NCBI GenBank assembly: GCA_000818945.1 | Contig: KN805416.1 | Location: 1-64,000 of the forward strand | Source: Schizochytrium sp. CCTCC M209059 | Lineage: Eukaryota > Sar > Bigyra > Thraustochytrida > Thraustochytriidae | DNA: 64,000 bases | Direction of reading: 5' to 3' | Program-made: the position numbers and the translations under genes | Shown here: piece by piece, positions 1 to 9,900 of the stretch | How positions within the stretch are numbered: the first letter of the stretch is position 1 | Layout: each line of letters begins with the position of its first letter | The notes under the pieces: model-generated | Seen by the model: the letters and a program-made list of their open reading frames with translations, nothing else | Told to the model about the DNA's origin: nothing | Databases searched by the model: none

Positions 1-316
1 GGGCGGCCGGGCGCGGAGGGGCCGCGGCGTGGCGAGCGGCGGCGGCGGCGGGCGCGGGCATGCATGCATGGCATGCATGGCATGCGTGCGTGCATGGCGT
101 CGCCGGGTTCAAACCGAGGCCGGGATCGTTCGTGCCATGGCGCGGGCTCAGGGAGAGAGGCGCGGCGTGTGCGGGCGCGAGGGCCGGTCGGTCTCCGCGG
201 CCGCCGCTGCTGCGTGCGTGGCCGCCGCCGCTCTGCGGAGCCTGCTGCGGCCGGAGGAGCTCCGAGACGCTGAGCCTCTGCGCCAACGCCTGCCCGGCCT
301 GGTGGGGAAGGAGGGA

Positions 317-359
<43 letters not shown>

Positions 360-1196
360 GGGGTTTGAAGTGCGAGCTGCGCGCACTGCAGGAATTCGGA
401 ATAACCGACTTGGAGGGTCGGGAAAGCCGACTTTGGGCCGGGGCCTGCAAGTGCCGAGCTCGATTTGAACTGGCCGAGTGAAGAATCCTCGGGAAGAGAA
501 CGGGAAGAGAACGGGAAGCAGTCCTCGCGACTCGGACGCAAGGTCGAGAAGAGGGAGCGAGAAAAGATACAAGCGCTGCGGCAGCTGCAGCAGACTCGGA
601 CGGACGCCGACGCGGACGCGGACGCGGACGCCGACGCTGCTGCCGCTCTGCGAGGCCTCAGGACGCGGGTGGGGCCGTGCGGAGCCGTCAGCGGCAGCGC
701 GCGGCAGCGTGCGGCAGCGTGCGACGCGGGATGCGAATGATGAAGACGACGGCGAGAGGCGGCGGGCGTTGGCGAGCCGCGCCGCGCTGACGCCGCGCTG
801 GCTAGCGCTCTGCGGTCAGCAGCACAGCGGCCACGGGCGAGATGCTCACCTTCTCGCCGCTTGGCCTGGCCCGGCTTGACTGGAAAAGAACGAAAAACAC
901 CTCACTCACCTTTTGCCAGGCAGAGTCGAATCGCACCGACGTTGAGAAGCTCGTGATGGCGACTGCAACGAGGCGGTGGCTGGTAAGACCTGACGCGTAG
1001 CTGCAGTCCATACAGCTAGCTAACAGAAGGGAAAAGGGGGTGGCCTTTGGCAAGCCGCACCTCCACAAGCGGCACCGCGAACGACTGCGAGGCGCGAGTG
1101 AATCGCTGGGGGTCGCCGAGTCTACTTTTCCGGATGATAGTGACCATGGCCACACTACTAGGCCCTAAGGTCCAGAGACTCTGGCCGAGTTGTCGG
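1..1196. other. Gene-free, repeat-rich left edge
   Basis: I recognise no protein here. The stretch has a GCATGC-rich tract near 57-95, a GAAA microsatellite near 309-356 and a GC-rich hexanucleotide minisatellite (GCGGAC/GCCGAC units) near 601-640. Open frames on both strands are rich in Arg, Ala, Gly and Ser and look like chance products of high GC. A minus-strand frame (802-1155) contains a donor-like GTGAGT and a CAG 30 bases downstream (about 889-918). It matches no family I know, so I leave it uncalled. Confidence 0.6.
309..356. repeat. GAAA tetranucleotide microsatellite
   Basis: About twelve head-to-tail copies of GAAA on the plus strand are directly visible. The same tetranucleotide recurs at 58372-58422. 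Confidence 0.95.
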
Positions 1197-1847
1197 GATC
1201 GACCTTGAGGCGAGACGATAGCAATGCGCACGAAGTCTCGACTGGAGATGCGGCAGCCATGTTGCCATCCGCCAAAGAGGAATCACCTACTGAGGTGGAC
1301 TTTAAAGTTGTCTTGACTTGACTGGAGATTGGGTCGATCTGGCTTGGGGAGTGTTGGCGTGAGTCGCCAACCAAGCAAAGCAAATGGAGATGAGGCGAAT
1401 GTAATCGATGTGAGGACAGATGTCTTTATGATGGCTCCTAGTTAGCTTACAAAGACTCTCTCTCCCTCGCGCGCGAGCGCGTTCTTCTTGTCTTGTCTTG
1501 TCTTGAGATCGACCTAGAGGCGAGACGATAGCAATGCGCACGAAGTCTCGACTGGAGATGCGGCAGCCATGTTGCCATCCGCCAAAGAGGAATCACCTTT
1601 TGAAGTTAACTTTAAAGTTGCCTTGACTTGACTGGAGATTGGGTCGATCTGGCGTGGGGAGTGTGGGCGTGAGTCGCCAACCAAGTAAAGCAAATGGGGA
1701 TGAGGTTAATGCAATCGATGTGAGGACAGATCTCTTTATGATGGCTCCTAGTTAGCTTACAAAGACTCTTTCTCCCTCGCGCGCGCGCGCGTTCTTCTTG
1801 TCTTATCTTATCTTGTCTTGTCTTGTTTTGTCTTGTCTTGTCTTGAG
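1197..1847. repeat. 310-bp tandem duplication ending in TCTTG pentanucleotide tails
   Basis: Two near-identical copies lie head to tail. Copy 1 is about 1197-1506 and copy 2 about 1507-1847. The marker CGAGACGATAGCAATGCGCA begins at 1211 and again at 1521, an offset of 310 bases. Shared internal blocks include the CATGTTGCCATCC segment and the GATGGCTCCTAGTTAGC segment. Each copy ends in a run of TCTTG; the run is short in copy 1 (about 1486-1505) and longer, with TCTTA variants, in copy 2 (about 1797-1846). The copies have point differences and indels, so this is not an assembly stutter. I see no transposase or reverse-transcriptase coding and no clear terminal inverted repeats. Confidence 0.85.
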
Positions 1848-1888
1848 CTATCTATCCAGGGCTTCTTAAGCTGAGACTTGAAGTGCGT

Positions 1889-3034
1889 TTAGGCCTCGGA
1901 CAAGAAAGGAAAGTCGGTATAGCCCTCCTCGTTGTCCGTGCCCCACCAGGCCGCGTGAGGGGCATCCGGGTTAAGCTCTTTGCCTTTCTCGAAGCGTTCG
2001 ACGAGATCCGGAGTCGAAATGTAAGGGCGACCAAAGGCAACAGCCGCATCAACAGGAGTCTTCTCATCAAGAGAAGTCTTGATGAGTTCCTCGGCCGTGT
2101 CCTTTGTGTATCCCACATTGCACAAGAGCAACGTGACAATATCGTCCTTTTGCACGTCGCGGATGATCTCACGAGCCATTTGCGCAGTGAAAGGCTCGCA
2201 CTTTTCATGAAAACCAAAGCCAAGACCGTCCATAAGATGCACAATGCCGATCTGCTTGCTAGCAAGATGCTTGATGGCCTCGGTAAAGGTCTCGATGTTA
2301 TCTTCGCTGCCAACCTCGCCAAAGGCACCATTCGGGCTCAGACGCACGCTAATCCGCTCCTTAGGAAAGACAGTGAGAACCTCGTCGAGGACCTCGCGCA
2401 AGAAGCGGAGTCGGTTCTCGATCGAGCCGCCGTACTCGTCGGTGCGATCGTTGATGACCGATTGAGTGAACTGGTCGACGAGGTAACCGTTTGCGCCGTG
2501 GATCTCAATGCCGTCAAAGCCGGCCTTCTTGGCGTTGCGGGCAGCGTTGCCGTAGTCCTTGACGACGGCAGCGATTTCCTCGGGCGTCAGCGCGTTCGGA
2601 GTCTCGGGTTCCTTGCGCTCGTGGTCTATGGCAGAGATTGGTTTGGACATGGGTTTCTCGGCGGAGCTCACCGGAGTCTCCTTCATGACGTCGGAGTGAC
2701 CCTGGCGACCCATGTGCCAGAGCTGCGCGAACATCCTGGCGCCCTTGGTCTTGCCGGCCTCGACGACGGGCTTCCAGGCCTCGGTCTGCTCGTCGGTCCA
2801 AATGCCGGGGGCCTTGAACCACCCCATGCCTTGCTGGCTAATGCCAACGCCCTCAGTGATGAGCACGCCCGCCGAGGAGCGCTGCTCGTAGTATTTGCTC
2901 ATGATGGACTTGGGCACATGCTCGATCGTGGCGCGGCCGCGCGTCATGGGCGCCATGAAGACCCTGTTCTGGATCTTGAGCGCCTCGGCGCCCTTGCCCA
3001 ACGTGGTCGCTTGCAGGAGGAGTGAAGACGACAT
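1889..3034 (-). CDS. Old Yellow Enzyme family NADH:flavin oxidoreductase
   Basis: FMN-dependent TIM-barrel ene-reductase of the Old Yellow Enzyme / 12-oxophytodienoate reductase / N-ethylmaleimide reductase family, 381 residues, the usual length. These enzymes reduce activated C=C bonds with NAD(P)H; the substrate here cannot be told. Visible family marks are the N-terminal FMAPMTRGRA block, the AQLWHMGRQ segment, and the HGANGYL motif at residues 179-185. In that motif His179 and Asn182 are the substrate-anchoring pair and Tyr184 the proton donor. DQFTQS, NDRTDEYGGS and a C-terminal AFGRPYI phosphate-binding block follow. I chose the ATG at 3034 because it gives a normal N-terminus; the frame stays open upstream to about 3661 with low-complexity Arg/Ser sequence unlike the family. 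It is probably cytosolic, with no targeting peptide seen. It is divergent from BUD23. Confidence 0.93.
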   Translation of the reverse strand: MSSSLLLQATTLGKGAEALKIQNRVFMAPMTRGRATIEHVPKSIMSKYYEQRSSAGVLITEGVGISQQGMGWFKAPGIWTDEQTEAWKPVVEAGKTKGARMFAQLWHMGRQGHSDVMKETPVSSAEKPMSKPISAIDHERKEPETPNALTPEEIAAVVKDYGNAARNAKKAGFDGIEIHGANGYLVDQFTQSVINDRTDEYGGSIENRLRFLREVLDEVLTVFPKERISVRLSPNGAFGEVGSEDNIETFTEAIKHLASKQIGIVHLMDGLGFGFHEKCEPFTAQMAREIIRDVQKDDIVTLLLCNVGYTKDTAEELIKTSLDEKTPVDAAVAFGRPYISTPDLVERFEKGKELNPDAPHAAWWGTDNEEGYTDFPFLSEA

Positions 3035-3975
3035 CCTCGCCGGCGTCCGCGTCGCCGCTGCTCTCTCGCTCTCGCGCTTGCGCGTCGCTGCTCCTGATCT
3101 CTCGCTCTCTCGCCGCCTTTCTCTTTCTCCCTCCCTTCCTTCGCGTGCGTTACGGGTTTGCCACGTGCCGTTGGCCGCCGCATCGACCCTCCTGCCTCGC
3201 TCCGCCGCTGCGGCTTCCTGTACGCCTTCTGGATCGAGGGTCATTCGCAACCTTTCTCCGAAGTCCCGAGAGGCCCCGCGCCGAGCCCCGCCTCGTCGCC
3301 ACGGCGGCTGGCGGCGAACAAGGAACGTTCGCGCGCTGCGTCTGCAGCAGGCACGCCGTGGCCGGGGACTCGGGTCCGGTCGCTCGGGTCGCGAGCGACT
3401 GAGACCGATGACGCGAGGGCGAGGGCGAGGAGAAGAAGAAGGAGGAGGAGAAGGAGAAGAAGGAGATGGGCGCGGGGAGAGAGATTGGGCCCGGCCTGGC
3501 CTGGGCGTCCGACAGCTGATTGGAGAGGGAACGTGAAGGGGAGAAGAGCGAGCGGAGGGTAGAAGAAGGCCAACCAACTTCTTCGCGAACGACCATGAGT
3601 CGAATGTGCGAGTAAAATCAACATTCATGAAGTAGAACCTAGACCTAGGCCTAGAAACCAACAGTAGACGAATGAACGAGCTTTTGCAAGATGGCGGCGC
3701 CAGTCCAAGGAACCCTTATCGTCTGCTCTGTCGCGTCGACAAGGATTTTTTTTTTTCGGGGAGAAGTTAAAGGTGGTTAGAAAACCGTCATAAATAACGT
3801 CTATATAGACCATTAAACACCGGTTATAGGGCGGCTCACGTCGCGCTGTCACGGTAGTAGTAGTGAACTTGAATGGTGGACTCGAACTGGTGGCTGCGTC
3901 TCGAGCGGGCAGAACTGGGTCCAGGGTGTAGAGCGCGCGCGCTGGGACTGTTGATCGCCGGCCGGCGCGGGAACG
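3035..3975. other. Divergent intergenic region between the OYE gene and BUD23
   Basis: This 0.94-kb stretch separates two divergent starts and presumably carries both promoters. It holds a purine-rich AGAAGAAGGAGG tract (about 3430-3466), a CCTAGACCTAGGCCTAG palindromic cluster at 3638-3654, a poly-T run near 3747-3757 and a TATA-like CTATATAG near 3801. No transcription start can be fixed from sequence alone. Confidence 0.5.
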
Positions 3976-4863
3976 ATGAGCAGGCCTGAGCACGTGTCCC
4001 CCCCTGAGCTGTTCTACAATGAGCGCGAGGCCAGCAAGTACGCGCGGAGCACGCGCATGATGCAAATCCAGAGCCAGATTAGTGAGCGTGCCCTGGAGCT
4101 GCTCAACCTGCCGGAAAACACGCACGGCCTCCTGCTCGACGTCGGGTGCGGCACGGGCATGAGTGGGTCCGTGATCGAGGAGAATGGCCACGCGTGGATC
4201 GGCGTAGATATCTCAAAAGACATGCTCGATATCGCTGCAACAAACATTAAAGACGAGGGCTCCGACGGCGACGTGGTCCATCGCGACATGGGCACCGGCC
4301 TCGGCTTCCGCGGGGGCGTCTTTGACGGCGCCATCAGCATTTCCGCTGTCCAGTGGCTGTGCTACTCGAGCCACAAGGAGCATATTCCCAAGCTTCGGCT
4401 CAAGCGCTTCTTCCAGGAGCTTTACGGAGCCCTGCGCCGCGGTGCACGTGCCGTTTTGCAGCTGTACCCAGAGACACCTCAGCAAATGGAGCTCATCACC
4501 TCGGCAGCCATGGCTGTCGGTTTCACGGGTGGCGTCGTCGTCGATTACCCTAACTCGGCCAAGGCGAAGAAATTTTACCTTGTGCTCTCTGCCGGTCAGC
4601 CCACGCAGCTGCCGCGCGGCAAGGACGGCGCCGGCGAGGAGCGGCCTCTTTTCCACCCGGGCAAGCGTTCGCAGAACGCTGACACGGTAGACTACGAGTC
4701 CGAGCGCCGTGGCTTTCGTGGCAAAAAACGTTCGCGTAACGAGGATGTCAACATCAAGAGTCGAGAGTGGGTCATGAACAAAAAGGATCGCCAGCGCCGC
4801 CAGGGCAAAGAGGTGGCGCGCGACTCCAAGTACTCTGGTCGTAGGCGCAAGGGCAAGTTCTAA
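3976..4863 (+). CDS. BUD23: 18S rRNA (guanine-N7)-methyltransferase, Bud23/WBSCR22 family
   Basis: SAM-dependent methyltransferase that methylates one guanine of 18S rRNA during 40S subunit maturation; family members act with a Trm112-type partner in the nucleus. The protein has 295 residues, close to family length. It opens with the family-typical block RPEHVSPPELFYNEREASKY. The SAM-binding motif I, DVGCGTGMSG, is at residues 55-64, followed by an acidic motif II (GVDISKDML) and the ISAVQWLCY segment characteristic of Bud23. The C-terminus is the lysine/arginine-rich tail seen in Bud23 (KDRQRRQGKEV, then a basic GRRRKGKF end). The ATG at 3976 is the first in frame. Confidence 0.95.
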   Translation: MSRPEHVSPPELFYNEREASKYARSTRMMQIQSQISERALELLNLPENTHGLLLDVGCGTGMSGSVIEENGHAWIGVDISKDMLDIAATNIKDEGSDGDVVHRDMGTGLGFRGGVFDGAISISAVQWLCYSSHKEHIPKLRLKRFFQELYGALRRGARAVLQLYPETPQQMELITSAAMAVGFTGGVVVDYPNSAKAKKFYLVLSAGQPTQLPRGKDGAGEERPLFHPGKRSQNADTVDYESERRGFRGKKRSRNEDVNIKSREWVMNKKDRQRRQGKEVARDSKYSGRRRKGKF

Positions 4864-5216
4864 ACATCTCTTGTTGGCTGGCTGGCGATGATCGGCTGTC
4901 TCTTGCGCTGCTGATGTGTATTCGATGTAAGACATATTCACTTTTTCAATTTCCCTTTTGAAATATTTAGGCAGGCTGGCTGACCGACTGAAAAGCAATC
5001 AAGTTTTGCTGCTTCTCTAAATTATGTTACTTTTTCCTACTTGGGACGGGAAAACTGCGTCGCCTGAAAATCAAATTCTCTCTGGAGCAAGTCATGGTTA
5101 GTCTGTCTTGAAACGCAATTTGATACACGTTATAAAGAACAAAGGAAAATAGGAAAGAATGGAGAAAATTACCCCAAAGACTGCCCAAGTTTGCTCTCTT
5201 GCTTGGCTAAACTTTC
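4864..5216. other. Convergent 3' intergenic region
   Basis: About 350 bp between the stops of two converging genes. It is AT-richer than the flanking coding sequence. I see no gene, repeat or clear processing signal. Confidence 0.5.
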
Positions 5217-6548
5217 TTACGAAGAAGCAGAAGAACCCGTGGGAAACAATGAAACAGCCATAGCGGTGCGCGTGTGAGGATCGAGATCATCGGAAAGTGC
5301 CGGGTCTCCTTCAGCCGTGCGCACGCGCACGAGCGTGTCGCAACGTGCGAGCGCGCTACCCACGTCGCGAACAGCGTACTGTAGCCACGTAAGATCCTTC
5401 CCCGCAAAAGCCTTAATTTGTAACGCAACGTGAGCTTCGTCTTCCAAACGATCTCTCTCCAAACGGGCCTCTTGTAAACGCTGCTCAAGAACCTGAACAC
5501 GCTTCCAGTCTTCCAGAAGAGCAGTCTCTTCGTCTCCGAACTCAGAGGAGAGCTCTAGTTCTGCGCGCACAAATGCAAGCCGATAAGCGTCATCAAGCGC
5601 TAACAATGCTTCTCCGAGCGGGCCATTTGCAGGCGTAGTTTTGATCGAGGTTGTCTTTGGCGTGGAGACCGCATTGCTACGCGAGTTCTCCTTGGCACGC
5701 GCGGAAGAAGGTCTTGCCTGAGTCGAAAGTCTCGCCTGATTTGAATGAGGACGCGAGGCTAATGTTGATCCTGCACGTGTGGCAAGGGGGGTACTCGTTC
5801 GTGTCGTCGTAGATGGTGTCCTTGCTCTCTCCCTTGCCGAGGCCGAGCTCGCGCTCGCACTCGTGGATGGACCACGCGCAGAAGTTGGTGCTTTGCGCAC
5901 CCTTGCAGACGCGGACTGTGGTTGCAGAGTTTGTCTTGTTTGCTGTGCTAGCCGAGGCTGTGACTGTTTCGGTGTAGAAGACATGAAGCGGCTCGCCACT
6001 GTGATCGTTTTTCGCGCTGGTTTAGTTTTGGCAGGCCCAGTTCCTGCTCCTGCTGCTGCTCCTAGTTCTGTTGCAGGTGCAGATGCAGATGACGAGGGTG
6101 TTCTGTCACTCGGTGCAGCCTCTGGGCGCCCAGCAGTCGCAAGTGGCGTTTCAGAAAGGTTTTGTACATTTGTTGGAGTTGCTCTGGCTCGACGTGCTGC
6201 CGACGACGCAGCAGCAGTCTTGGTGGCACTCCTTCGTGAACTCAACGCTGTTGATGATGGCGTCGAGGTGGTCGAGACATCTCGCTTTTTCGCCCCTGTC
6301 ATTGTCGTTGACTTCGTCTTCGTCGCCGTCGTCGTCGCTGTCGTTGTGATTGGCCTGCCCAAATGGTCCAGGCGCCTCGCGCGCACGGGGCCCGTGCGCT
6401 GCAGGGTTTGAGCTTGCGATCGTTGCATCCCTGTCTCGGCTTTGCGCTCTCCCAGCTCCGTCGATTCGACGACCGCGCTGCGTCGTCTGTCACTGCCGTC
6501 GCTGCCTTTGCTATCGTCGCCGCTCTCGCGCTTGCTCTCCGGAAGCAT
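5217..6548 (-). CDS. Ser/Thr/Ala-rich basic protein with C-terminal coiled coil, function unknown
   Basis: Predicted protein of 443 residues that I do not recognise. The first roughly 290 residues are low complexity, rich in Ser, Thr, Ala, Pro and Arg, and likely disordered and strongly basic. The last roughly 140 residues are helical: a GEALLALDDAYRLAFVRAEL segment leads into a Glu/Arg/Leu coiled coil with heptad spacing, then a short acidic end. A basic disordered N-terminus followed by a helical C-terminus recalls microtubule-binding subunits such as HAUS8 of augmin, but that is only architectural resemblance. The frame opens a few codons upstream without ATG, so I used the first ATG at 6548. 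An overlapping plus-strand frame is weaker. The gene is divergent from nothing: its upstream neighbour (6786) ends 237 bp away on the same strand. Confidence 0.6.
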   Translation of the reverse strand: MLPESKRESGDDSKGSDGSDRRRSAVVESTELGERKAETGMQRSQAQTLQRTGPVRARRLDHLGRPITTTATTTATKTKSTTMTGAKKRDVSTTSTPSSTALSSRRSATKTAAASSAARRARATPTNVQNLSETPLATAGRPEAAPSDRTPSSSASAPATELGAAAGAGTGPAKTKPARKTITVASRFMSSTPKQSQPRLAQQTRQTLQPQSASARVRKAPTSARGPSTSASASSASARERARTPSTTTRTSTPLATRAGSTLASRPHSNQARLSTQARPSSARAKENSRSNAVSTPKTTSIKTTPANGPLGEALLALDDAYRLAFVRAELELSSEFGDEETALLEDWKRVQVLEQRLQEARLERDRLEDEAHVALQIKAFAGKDLTWLQYAVRDVGSALARCDTLVRVRTAEGDPALSDDLDPHTRTAMAVSLFPTGSSASS

Positions 6549-6785
6549 CGTCCTTCGCTCGTTCTTCAAGTTGGACGTGGCTGGGCGGTTTTTTGGCTTT
6601 GGCTCTCTCGTCTTCGGGCCATTTCACCTCGATGTTATTCATTTTTTATGTTATTTTTTTACCGACGATGACACTAGGCCTACAATCTCGCTCTTCTCGT
6701 GCGCCCACCAGAGCAGGCTTCGGTACTTTCTCTTTGACATTTAAACTTAACAGAGGAAAAATGAGCAGATTGGAAATCGATGTCG

Positions 6786-8486
6786 TCAATCTACGATGCA
6801 AATCTGAGAGGCAATGTCCCCCACGATCTCGTCTACCGACTTGCCGTCCATGCCCATATAAAAGGTCTCATCGCATACGACGTCAAAGAAACGCGTGTTT
6901 TGAGCACCCTGCGTGCGATAGCAGAGAATCTTGGGCGCAGCCTCGCCGAGACGAGTCACCAGTTTGCTCTTCAACTTGGCGTAGTTGCGCCAGTGGTTCG
7001 GATTGAGCAAGACGCCGTCACTGATAAGCAACATGTAGCTTGGAACCTCGCCGCTCCCCGCAAGGTCATCAATAATGTCCTTGAAGAGGGGCGGAAACTT
7101 GGTCTTATGCGAACGCGAGCCAGCATTCAGTTCGAGATGAGCCTTGTAGATCTCTTCGGCCAGTAGTTCACTGCTCGTGGCAGCTTTATCTTTGAGCTCG
7201 ACGCGCCAATTCAAGGAAGTGCGCTCAATGTCAAGAAACCCCATGCGCACATTTTCACCGAGCTCCAAAGCTTGGGCGACAATGTAAGCGATGCCATATG
7301 CCAACGTTGCCGTCTGCATGGCAGGCTTGGGGTATTTAAACGCATACGTTGTGTCCACAGCTGCCAAAATACGCGCGGTACAAGCGGACGGGCTTGGCGT
7401 GGGGTCTGGAGCGCCGGTCGAAGCGAGAAAATTATAGCAGCGCACAGCTGGGTTTCCGTTTCCGTGGGTTAGGGGAGCCGTAAATCCTTCACTGCCATAG
7501 TATTCTTCCCACCCTGGAGGTGGTGCGGGAAAGTCCGACGGGTCAAAGATGCATGATGCGCTTCCTTCCTGATGACTATATCCGATGACCTTGTCGCCAA
7601 AGATCTCGAAACATTTATCGAGTCCTTCTTGCTCGCCAACGCCATCTTGGAAAAAGTAGAGATCGGGCGGATATCGCCCGGCCGCATCCACGCAGTAGCC
7701 GACGTACATTTCTCCTGAATCGTAGGCTGGAGCGATTTTGCCAGCGATTGGTTCTGCCAGAAAATCGTAGCATTCAAATGGAGAACCATTGTACACGCCC
7801 CGAACGATAGGAAGACCGCCTTCATTTTCGTAATAAGTCCAGTCAGACGGTATAAATGGAGGTTCTTCATCAGGGTCAAAATAGCAGCCAACCCAATTTC
7901 GGTCGCCTCCGTTGCCGACCGAATCGTAGAACATATACGCGACAGTCTTGGCACCAAAGATTTCAAAGCAATAGTTAATGCCGAACTGTCGAGTGTCGGC
8001 GTAGGGAGGAAGAATATGGAACGCGTAGGGGGGATGGAGGCCCTCGCCGTCAATGCAATTTCCCTTGTATGATCTGCCCGCATCGTATTTTGGAGCGCCG
8101 ACAATATGGCGAAAGTCGTAGCACACATCTGAAAAACTAGCTGCGATTCCTTCTGCCACAAGGCCCACGGCGTCTCCGTCACCAGGGTCAGCGTCCCATC
8201 CAGCTGGCTGCAATGGAATGCCGAGCGGGTCGAAGTAGCACATGATTGCCGCCGACGAGACGCCATAGCCAATGACGGCATCACCAAAAGTATCCACGCA
8301 GAGGTCGAGGCCATCCTGCCTTGTCCAGTTCCCTTCCTTGACGTAACTCGGCAATTGTCTGCCTCGATCGTCTGCGCAGGCCCCTTGGAATGCACGGCCG
8401 TCATCGTAGTTCACAGCCTCCTGGGCCTCGACAAGGTTGCCCGCGAGCGCGGCAAGGGTTGCCGTGGCCACCACCACGGCCCTCAT
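6786..8486 (-). CDS. Secreted protein with three four-cysteine repeats and a C-terminal vWA-like domain
   Basis: A 566-residue protein with a clear signal peptide (MRAVVVATATLAALAGNLVEA, cleavage near residue 21). Three diverged repeats of about 100-115 residues follow, at about 27-128, 129-245 and 246-358. Each begins YD.G..Y.G.C, then has LD.C..IFG..VIGY, a CYFDP-type block and a CYDFLA-type block, giving four conserved cysteines that probably form two disulfides. The last roughly 200 residues look like a von Willebrand A-type alpha/beta domain: a hydrophobic strand ending ILAAVDTTY at the usual metal-site position, and LLISDGVLLN at the position of the second metal-site loop. The first loop reads D-T-T-Y-A rather than DxSxS, so metal binding is doubtful. 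Role not known; an extracellular or cell-surface adhesive protein is the simplest inference. Confidence 0.8.
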   Translation of the reverse strand: MRAVVVATATLAALAGNLVEAQEAVNYDDGRAFQGACADDRGRQLPSYVKEGNWTRQDGLDLCVDTFGDAVIGYGVSSAAIMCYFDPLGIPLQPAGWDADPGDGDAVGLVAEGIAASFSDVCYDFRHIVGAPKYDAGRSYKGNCIDGEGLHPPYAFHILPPYADTRQFGINYCFEIFGAKTVAYMFYDSVGNGGDRNWVGCYFDPDEEPPFIPSDWTYYENEGGLPIVRGVYNGSPFECYDFLAEPIAGKIAPAYDSGEMYVGYCVDAAGRYPPDLYFFQDGVGEQEGLDKCFEIFGDKVIGYSHQEGSASCIFDPSDFPAPPPGWEEYYGSEGFTAPLTHGNGNPAVRCYNFLASTGAPDPTPSPSACTARILAAVDTTYAFKYPKPAMQTATLAYGIAYIVAQALELGENVRMGFLDIERTSLNWRVELKDKAATSSELLAEEIYKAHLELNAGSRSHKTKFPPLFKDIIDDLAGSGEVPSYMLLISDGVLLNPNHWRNYAKLKSKLVTRLGEAAPKILCYRTQGAQNTRFFDVVCDETFYMGMDGKSVDEIVGDIASQICIVD

Positions 8487-9900
8487 AGTGCGTTCGCCCC
8501 GAACCTCTCAATCCTTTACTCCTTGCCAGCTCACCCGGGCGTCCGGGCTATCCCACCTCGTCGTGCGCCGCAAAGAGGCGCCGCGGTCTACGCCGCTGCT
8601 GGCAGTACCGGCTTTGCTGCGTCGTGCATGCGAATGCACGCGCGTTTGTCACCCCACTTCATTTCCGCCGAACATGTATCCACACCTGGGTGCTGGCGCC
8701 ACTCTTCCATTTTACGCTGCTCCACTGCCACTTGCAGGCCTTCGCATATTTTTAATTCTGAGGAAATGGCCGCGCCTCGGCTCCGCGCGCTGGTTATTCT
8801 TTCAATCGGCGAGAGACTCGAATGCACGATCGCGATGCGCAACGCTGTCCCCCCCCCCCCCCTTTCCCTGAAGGTCCTGTGAGGCAGATTTGGCTCGCAT
8901 GCATGCATGTCGACCTGACGCCGTTTCGAGACGAGTATGAGCAACTGGCACGGAGCTGTGGAAAAGATCCTAACTGATCCCGAGAAGAAGGCGCGTTCCA
9001 GCTCAAAGTTCGTCGATGGACGGTACAGAGGCTACAGACTTATATAAACGAATCAATGGAGGGATGATGGACCCGAGCTGACGCACAGCTAAAAACTCGT
9101 GAACAAAATCATCGAAAAGAGTTGTCTTCTGGTCGCCCAAGATCTCTCGTGCAACACGTATCATCGTTTTCGGCACGAGGACAGATGCATTGTCCACGGA
9201 GTTCTTCTACCTTGCTTCGTCATCATTTGTCTCATGCTCATTCTCGGGATAATCGACGGCGTCAACAGCTTGTCTTGATGATGACGCTATTGAGACTGAA
9301 CATCTCAAGTGACAGCAAATCTTTTGCAACAGGTTAATTGGAGCCTGGGAAAGTGGGTCAAAATAAAATTCAAAATAAAACGAGAATATTATCGAGAGTC
9401 CCGACAGACATTGCTTGCTGTATCATCCGTCGCTTTCATGTATACACACCCATCGCAACTTGCTTCGCAACATCTGAAACCATCACCGCATGCGGCCGCA
9501 CAAATGACAACTTTTTAATTCTACGCGGCTGTTTCGACGAGAAGCCAGGATCCGCACATTTTAGGCCGAGCCGAAGCCGTGCGTCCTCGCCGCGATCTGC
9601 GCAACACAAGTGCGGATTGACATTTTTACGCAACGCATTTGCCAACGGCTATGTGCGAAGGGTGCGCACTCACTCACAATCGCACGGGAAAAGGGAACAA
9701 GTCTTTCGTGCTTGCCGCAAAAAGCCTGGGCCAAGGCGCTTCGCCTCTCTCTGGTGAAGCGGATTCGAGTGAATCGAACCTAGGCTGTCTGTTTGCACGA
9801 CACCTTCGCGGGAGCACACTTAAAGCACGCTGCTGAGCGTCTGCGGCAAGACAAGGCAAACAGCTTTGCGACCAAAAAAAGGAAATCGCGACAAGCCAAG
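8487..9900. other. Long divergent intergenic region upstream of the DRC12-like gene
   Basis: 1.4 kb between two divergent starts. It includes a poly-C run near 8851-8862, a GCATGCATGCATG run near 8897, and a TTATATAAAC TATA-like element near 9041-9049. A short minus-strand frame at 9003-9197 (64 codons, no ATG at its 5' end) has protein-like composition, including VAREILGDQKTTLFDDFVHEF. It could be an exon or a relic, but I cannot connect it to anything. No other gene is seen. Confidence 0.45.

Noticed and set aside
107..121. tRNA B-box-like GGGTTCAAACC
   Set aside because: No A-box at proper spacing and no acceptor or anticodon stems can be drawn around it. I found no convincing tRNA in the window.
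802..1155. Minus-strand frame with a GTGAGT...TTTTCCAG pair 30 bases apart
   Set aside because: The signals match splice consensus but the flanking protein sequence is not recognisable and the interval would be unusually short.
3035..3661. N-terminal extension of the OYE protein by 209 residues
   Set aside because: The extension is Arg/Ser/Pro low complexity, unlike family members, and the ATG at 3034 gives a full-length enzyme.
4213..4998. 261-codon minus-strand frame opposite BUD23
   Set aside because: It is the antisense shadow of a well-conserved methyltransferase.
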